From contig CANMLU010000020.1 in assembly GCA_947498815.1 (NCBI GenBank), positions 1-64,000 on the forward strand: a DNA stretch of 64,000 nt, given 5' to 3'. This DNA is from an uncultured Aquimarina sp. Lineage in GTDB: Bacteria; Bacteroidota; Bacteroidia; Flavobacteriales; Flavobacteriaceae. The translations under genes and the position numbers were made by a program. Every line of letters starts with the position of its first letter. Within the stretch, counting starts at the first letter, position 1. The notes below the pieces were generated by a model, which saw only the letters and a program-made list of their open reading frames with translations, did no database searches and had not been told where the DNA came from. Positions 61,205 to 64,000 of the stretch are shown piece by piece.

Positions 61205-64000
61205 CTATTCTATTTTCCTAAATCCAATTTCATTTCCTGTCTGCAAAATATCAACATCATTATGATTACCAACGACAGTACCATTGGTCAAAAACTTTTT
61301 CTTTAAAAACGCTCCATTATTATCAATTCTAGCTACTTCTTCGCTTTTACCATCAATAGTTCTAATTACCTTTACATCGCCAACTTTAATCCCACTAAAT
61401 TTTACTGGTAACTTTGTGTCAAAAAGCTTATCAACCTGATCTAATCCATCAATTAATTTTTGTTTACTTGCGCCAGCCATTAATGTTTTTAGGGCTTCAA
61501 ACGATTTATTTCCACCATACTCAAAGCGCGAGTGTACATTAGCCAAAATCTCAAGGTTTTTACCGTTATTTGCAACCCTTATGGCACTGTAGGGTTCTAA
61601 AACTCTCCATGCTTTTCTAAGATCAGCTCTCCTGCCAGGAGTTGCATTATCAAATATATTTTTAATTTTTGAATACCTACTATCGGCCAATACCGATTCT
61701 AAAGAGGAAACTCGTTTTCCCAATATTACCTCTTGCTCTTTGATCACTTGTTGTTTTGTTGTTGGGTCACCAAAAGCATTAGGATCATTTTCGATTTCTT
61801 TCAAAAAGTTTTCTGCTCCAGTTTTGATTTTTACACTCAAATCCCGAGCCTTTATTCCTTTTTGAATTATATCCAAGTAAAATTTTGTTGCCTTACATGT
61901 TTCATTGGCATCGCAGCCCTCTGCATATTTTAATAAAAATTCAACCGTAGAAAGTGTTAATTTTACATTCTCAAAATCAAGAAGTGTTTGATCGCTTACA
62001 TTTTGTAATAACCTCTTAAGATCACTAAGGTTAATATCATTTGGAGCAACACCACCAATTATCATCTTGAGATCAGCTATAATATCATTTTTATCTGATA
62101 CGTTATTGATCAATTGGGGGTTATCCTCTATTTCTTCAAGCAAATCACCAGCATTTCTTTTTATTGCCGCTCTTTGCACTAGTGAAGTAACACCTCCTGT
62201 TAATCCTATGGCGTCACCAAAAAGTCCAAGTTTATCACAAAACGACTTTGCTGAGCTTGTATTTTGCTGCCCGGCCCCGCTTGGAGGATCACAAAGGGTT
62301 GAATATTTAAGCATTAGGTTCACACTAGACACCATGGCATCTGCCCCTTGCAATGCTTGAACCAAATCATCAAGTTTACCGAGCTTGGCAAGATGTCTTA
62401 ATTTTGCAATGTTTCCTACTCCAGATGCCGTAAGTGCGGCCTCAAAAGCAAAATTAACTCCTCGATCTGTATTACTAGTTGAAGCGTTTTCGGCTATTGC
62501 TTTAAGAACAAACATAGGTATAGCCGTTTCTTCTACAGCAAAACCAGGACTTACTACATCTTGATATTTTACTAATCTTATAGGATCATAGATATCGTAT
62601 GATCCCAAATAGTTATAATTTGTATACATTCCGTCTCCGGATCCAGTACCTGGCCCAGCAACCACAGTTGTAGCTTTTTCGCTAAATCGCACTGTGGTTT
62701 CTAGTTTTTCAAACGAAAGCTTATAATCACTAAAGTAAAAACCTAATGTTTGTTCATTTTGGTATGGTATGTCATGTACAGCATTGGTGGCAAAACCAGT
62801 TTTTTTCCAAGCCTTATGAAGCACATTAATAAATTTGGTAAAATTATCACCTCCCCCCCAATTATCAATACGACTGTACAACTTTCTAAATGCTATATCA
62901 CCATCTATTTTTTCACTTTTCAACTTTGAAAGAAACGCTTCTGGGGCTCTTTTTCCTAGCGCCTCCATAATGGTAATTACCGCATCTTCTTCTGATACTC
63001 CTTTATCATTTACCGAACAACTTAACAGCGCACTAAATGCCAACCACAATTTCTCGTTACTAATGAAATTTGAATCATGAATATAGGAGAGATAGCTACT
63101 TGGTATTTCTGAAAAATAGGTATCTATATTATTGCAATCCACATTTTGAAAAATACCATCTTCGGGAAAAAATTCATCATTAAGATAATCTATAATCTTT
63201 ACAGAATAATTCGAAGCATAAGGAGCCTCATGGCTTGTTTCACGGTTTATTTTAAGGTAATTACAGAATGTTTCGATATCATCATGATGATCAAACTTAA
63301 AAACAAAATTGTCCTTATCTGTTTTTATTACAAGTTCGTAATACACCCCAGCATCAAAAACTAATGCGGTTGTACTCTTTTTAATTTCGAATACTTCATT
63401 ACCTGGCACAACATTTATTTGAAGATTCTCAAAAGACGGTTGGTCTTCTAATTTAAAACTTAACTCTTTGCCATCTAAATTAAATTTGTACGCTCCATTC
63501 AAATTTATTGCTTTTGGCACATTACGCCCATTTCTAGGTGCTTTGATAAAAGTTTTCCACGTAAAATCTTCTTCTACTCCATTATACCTCTTCTTAATAT
63601 ACTTTAATATTTTTTCAACCTTTTCCTTTTTACCAGCTAGAACATTATTACTTGCTCCATCCTCATCATCCTGAAACAAGTATAACTGCAATCCTGGGGC
63701 ATGTATTTTTTTCCAATCCAAATGTGTTAATTTGGTACCGTTATTGTAATCCATCAACAAATCTGTGCTACCTTGAGAGCTTCCATATTCCACAAAAGGG
63801 TGCTCTAGACCAAAAACTCCATGCCCCAATTCATGGGCAATAGTACGAGCTTGATTTGTTTCACTAAATACAAATCCGTACTGCTTTTTTAATGGCATGA
63901 ATCCCGATTGTGAAGTCTCAGACAATTGTAAATTGGTTGCAAATATGTAATATACATTGTCGTTATAATTAATTTGTTCTTTAACATAAGCGTTTATAGC
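61205..64000 (-). CDS. Pre-toxin type polymorphic toxin-like protein with HELGH metallopeptidase motif (5' end outside window)
   Basis: The frame is open to the right edge (the first visible residues read AINAYVKEQINYNDNVYYIF), so the start is outside; at least 931 residues are visible. Close to the visible N-terminus is the zinc site 'ARTIAHELGHGVFGLEHPF', followed by 'DLLMDYNNGTKLTHLDW', a module I know from large Bacteroidota toxin proteins. The middle is helical. The last 150 residues match the pre-toxin segment ('YGGNKSFEALKTLMAGASKQ', 'VDKLFDTKLPVKFSGIKVGD'), after which only about 45 residues remain. The usual C-terminal toxin domain is therefore very short, unknown or missing. Confidence 0.75.
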   Translation of the reverse strand, partial: AINAYVKEQINYNDNVYYIFATNLQLSETSQSGFMPLKKQYGFVFSETNQARTIAHELGHGVFGLEHPFVEYGSSQGSTDLLMDYNNGTKLTHLDWKKIHAPGLQLYLFQDDEDGASNNVLAGKKEKVEKILKYIKKRYNGVEEDFTWKTFIKAPRNGRNVPKAINLNGAYKFNLDGKELSFKLEDQPSFENLQINVVPGNEVFEIKKSTTALVFDAGVYYELVIKTDKDNFVFKFDHHDDIETFCNYLKINRETSHEAPYASNYSVKIIDYLNDEFFPEDGIFQNVDCNNIDTYFSEIPSSYLSYIHDSNFISNEKLWLAFSALLSCSVNDKGVSEEDAVITIMEALGKRAPEAFLSKLKSEKIDGDIAFRKLYSRIDNWGGGDNFTKFINVLHKAWKKTGFATNAVHDIPYQNEQTLGFYFSDYKLSFEKLETTVRFSEKATTVVAGPGTGSGDGMYTNYNYLGSYDIYDPIRLVKYQDVVSPGFAVEETAIPMFVLKAIAENASTSNTDRGVNFAFEAALTASGVGNIAKLRHLAKLGKLDDLVQALQGADAMVSSVNLMLKYSTLCDPPSGAGQQNTSSAKSFCDKLGLFGDAIGLTGGVTSLVQRAAIKRNAGDLLEEIEDNPQLINNVSDKNDIIADLKMIIGGVAPNDINLSDLKRLLQNVSDQTLLDFENVKLTLSTVEFLLKYAEGCDANETCKATKFYLDIIQKGIKARDLSVKIKTGAENFLKEIENDPNAFGDPTTKQQVIKEQEVILGKRVSSLESVLADSRYSKIKNIFDNATPGRRADLRKAWRVLEPYSAIRVANNGKNLEILANVHSRFEYGGNKSFEALKTLMAGASKQKLIDGLDQVDKLFDTKLPVKFSGIKVGDVKVIRTIDGKSEEVARIDNNGAFLKKKFLTNGTVVGNHNDVDILQTGNEIGFRKIE

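Overview
The window is an AT-rich chromosomal segment of a Flavobacteriaceae bacterium (Bacteroidota). A marine, Aquimarina-like gliding flavobacterium is my guess; the genus is inference. The support is: -7 boxes of the TAnnTTTG type in front of many genes; SprB repeats with a C-terminal type IX secretion (T9SS) sorting domain; the ftsK-lolA-lptG-ribB gene order; a fused ResB-CcsA cytochrome c assembly protein; bacillithiol deacetylase BshB1; CTnDOT-type integrase chemistry; and several small families typical of flavobacteria (DUF2452, DUF2256, DUF6435, DUF6952).

Layout. 0.2-5.8 kb: an AI-2E-type membrane protein, a THUMP-like methyltransferase and three secreted proteins of unknown role. 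6.0-8.2 kb: a tRNA cluster (Ser-GCU, Pro-UGG, Arg-UCU) followed by a block bounded by a perfect 46-bp direct repeat. The block carries a GIY-YIG nuclease ORF whose stop codon lies inside a broken tRNA-Arg copy, a YdhR-like/membrane gene pair and a divergent HxlR regulator. 8.2-16.6 kb: small housekeeping and hypothetical genes, a frameshifted DUF2256 gene, and a lipoprotein-histidine kinase-response regulator locus flanked by two near-identical TTACGG-N4-CCGTAA dyads. 16.7-35.8 kb: core genes for cytochrome c assembly, KdsC/RdgB, NhaC, thioesterase, nitroreductase, DegT aminotransferase, RibB, LptF/G-type permease, LolA, FtsK, DgkA, Tpx, and a peroxiredoxin-thioredoxin-DUF6952 unit. A gene-free kilobase at 22.5-23.57 kb holds three tandem repeat units. 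Each looks like a small RNA gene on the minus strand, with its own -7 box and terminator. 36-41.8 kb: a TPR hybrid histidine kinase, a trans-sulfuration enzyme next to bshB1, tRNA-His and an M28 peptidase.

41.9-64 kb is accessory in character. A CTnDOT-like tyrosine recombinase lies directly downstream of tRNA-Ser(UGA), followed by an AraC remnant, a sigma factor with a Cys-bearing tail, two tandem Imm11-like immunity proteins, and four very large minus-strand genes. Those four are a 2164-aa SprB-repeat adhesin with a T9SS sorting signal, a 702-aa fibronectin III protein, a 1542-aa secreted protein of unknown family, and a pre-toxin-type protein with a HELGH metallopeptidase motif that runs off the right edge. 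Together they read as a cell-surface polymorphic-toxin/adhesin locus. This is the best candidate here for an undescribed system, although the toxin domain, the export route of three of the four proteins and the right border of the island are not visible.
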